Origin: a bacterium UBP14_UBA6098
GTDB taxonomy: Bacteria > UBP14 > UBA6098
Reading direction: 5' to 3'
NCBI GenBank assembly: GCA_002428525.1
Contig: DIWU01000010.1
Span: 1-26,297, forward strand
Length of the DNA: 26,297 nt
Positions 25,047-26,297 of this stretch are shown piece after piece. Numbering within the stretch: the first letter of the stretch is position 1; the number at the start of each line of letters is the position of its first letter. The position numbers and the translations under genes were made by a program. The notes below the pieces were generated by a model. That model had not been told where the DNA came from. It made no database searches and was given only the letters and a program-made list of their open reading frames with translations.

Positions 25047-25072
25047 TGTGCATATAGTTCCGCTTATGCACA
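25047..25072. repeat. TGTGCATA inverted repeat, site 2
   Basis: TGTGCATA (25047-25054) and TATGCACA (25065-25072) are perfectly inverted around a 10-bp spacer. The left arm is preceded by GC as in site 1. A single GTGCAC palindrome lies between the two sites (25018-25023). Confidence 0.5.
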
Positions 25073-25383
25073 AAATAAAGCAATTATTGTGCCTTTACAA
25101 CTCCCTTGCTCAATAACTCGTAAAGCCGTGTATTCTGTTAGAATTTCCAGCGTTATTTACAGTTTATCGGGATAAAAATAATCGATCAGCTTTTACATCG
25201 GTGTAAGTATCTGTTCCTGTATGACCTTTTTGTCCTATTTTAAATTCAAATCATATTTATAAAAAATTGGAACGGAATCAGAAAAAATTAAAAATTATAA
25301 AATAGAGCTTGACAAAGTTAAAAACATAATTATTTATTACATTTAAACGTAAGATAGATAAATTTCAAAGAAAGAAGGGGAAA

Positions 25384-26297
25384 ATGAGCAAAAAGGTTAC
25401 TTTAATAAGTGTTGTATCACTTATTATCGTACTGGTTTTAGTCACCATTCTTTTTATCGCCTGCGATTTTGTCCCCAAAAATAAGAATGTTGAACAAACA
25501 AGTGTTGAAACACAAGATACAGGAACATCATCTACAGAAAATAAATCACTTGTTGAAAGTGCCAATATTGAAAAACCTATGCAATCGCAAGTAGAGGAAT
25601 CTCAACCTGTAGATGAACAAGTCCAACAACCAAAACTGGCAAATATTGTTTTACCAGGTAATTATCCCTATACTGTATCTAAAGGCAACACACCCAAAAT
25701 GATAGTCAGTGCTTACGAATATCCCAAATGGGTCCTTTGTGGCAAACTTCATTGTATGGAAATTGTGCCGAGTCACAACAACAGATCTTTGGTTAATAAA
25801 GATCCTTCTTCCACAATTGCAACATATCCTTTTGGAAACGAACTTCTTCTGGTTGCGACCTTAAATAATGAAAAACTGGATATATCTAATGCTAAGGTTC
25901 GCTGGACAATACACGAACCTTCGGGCTATTATGGTAAGGATGTTAGGCCTTCTTTTATTAAAGCGGCAGGAGTTCTTGAAGGCGATGCTCAGCTTTCAAC
26001 GGATCAAGTAATTACCTCATTTGGCGACGGACCAGTATATATACAGATTCCACAAGGTATAAAAGGTTTACGCGAATGTTCGGGGGATCCTGTTTGCCCG
26101 ATCGAAATTGCACCTAACCAGTCATGGGTCATTGTTTATAGCCCCTCTCCCGGTTTAACCAATTTCCTTGTAAATCTGGTTCAACCCGGAAATGTTAATT
26201 ATCCCATGGTTGATTACACGGTTCAATGGGTTAACAAAATCCCAGACATTGAGCAATGTGTCGATTTAGAAGTTGAGACTTCTGAAAAACAGATTAT
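25384..26297 (+). CDS. Lipoprotein-like or membrane-anchored secreted protein, partial (runs off the window)
   Basis: The open frame runs from ATG 25384 to the window end (304 codons, no stop). AAGAAGGGG lies just before the start. The N-terminus has MSKK and a hydrophobic core (about 6-26) ending LFIAC; Cys27 could be a lipid-modified Cys, although Phe at -3 is unusual, so a simple anchor is also possible. A low-complexity linker rich in Ser, Thr, Gln and Glu follows (about 33-85), then a beta-rich domain with several Cys (VLCGKLHCME, CSGDPVCPIE) and Trp. Looks like an extracellular adhesion-like protein. Codons are more AT-rich than in the left half. Family not recognised. Confidence 0.75.
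   Translation, partial: MSKKVTLISVVSLIIVLVLVTILFIACDFVPKNKNVEQTSVETQDTGTSSTENKSLVESANIEKPMQSQVEESQPVDEQVQQPKLANIVLPGNYPYTVSKGNTPKMIVSAYEYPKWVLCGKLHCMEIVPSHNNRSLVNKDPSSTIATYPFGNELLLVATLNNEKLDISNAKVRWTIHEPSGYYGKDVRPSFIKAAGVLEGDAQLSTDQVITSFGDGPVYIQIPQGIKGLRECSGDPVCPIEIAPNQSWVIVYSPSPGLTNFLVNLVQPGNVNYPMVDYTVQWVNKIPDIEQCVDLEVETSEKQI

Larger units (their letters stand above)
24779..25383. other. Repeat-rich spacer between hsdR remnant and lipoprotein-like gene
   Basis: There is no convincing gene in 605 bp. It contains three TGTCGCGAT words (24779, 24841, 24903), two complete 47-bp palindromic repeats, and a set of TGTGCAT inverted repeats (24976-25072). The right end is AT-rich and carries TTGACA at 25309-25314, a probable -35 for the rightward gene. 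A minus-strand micro-frame in the repeats overlaps the hsdR start as ATGA, but its sequence is explained by the repeats. Confidence 0.55.

Noticed and set aside
24876..25073. 65-residue Cys-containing ORF on the minus strand upstream of hsdR
   Set aside because: Most of it is the 47-bp repeats and the TGTGCAT repeats read as codons; no ribosome site and no family.

Overview
The window looks like a chromosomal segment of an uncultured, probably anaerobic bacterium from an FCB-like or related candidate phylum. The first gene ends in a Por/T9SS-type sorting domain, and a second short secreted protein (117 residues) resembles leaders common in those groups. A cluster of NifX-like, ferredoxin-MinD and DUF134 genes is typical of anaerobes. 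I cannot name the phylum from sequence alone.

Left half (1-9200), mostly ordinary chromosome. A secreted LVIVD beta-propeller protein (39-1436, minus) carries two palindromic repeats inserted in frame near its C-terminus. It faces a small membrane protein (1497-1982). An efp-cdd-etfB operon (3768 to 1996, minus) follows. It encodes an EF-P with Arg at the modification tip and an EtfB with no EtfA beside it. Next come a stand-alone fusA, a 55-residue two-helix membrane microprotein, an exported protein of unknown function, a bidirectional terminator, a tRNA-His/tRNA-Glu pair and an extended SDR.

Middle (9244-13239). A seven-gene minus-strand operon runs NifX-like, DUF89 phosphatase, glycine-rich zinc ribbon, DUF5320, two MinD-type ATPases with inserted 2x[4Fe-4S] domains, and the regulator DUF134. 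Genes are joined by 1-bp gaps or ATGA overlaps. A promoter lies at its head, with a near-perfect palindrome over the predicted start site. There are no nitrogenase structural genes here, so this looks like a metal/Fe-S cofactor handling system under its own regulator. A tRNA-Arg lies just upstream.

Right half (13594-26297), an accessory region. An intact-looking IS256-family element is followed by a short secreted ORF. Then come a three-gene DUF6361 / phospholipase-D-like / SNF2-type helicase operon, a PD-(D/E)XK-like nuclease gene, a frameshifted small ORF and a decayed type I restriction HsdR. The hsdR remnant has three frameshifts and has lost the second helicase lobe; no hsdM or hsdS is visible. 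The 600-bp spacer beyond it holds two 47-bp palindromic repeats and two smaller matched inverted repeats. It leads into an AT-rich, lipoprotein-like gene that runs off the window. The most interesting systems are the DUF6361/PLD/helicase cassette, which is a likely anti-phage defence module, and the DUF134-controlled cofactor operon.
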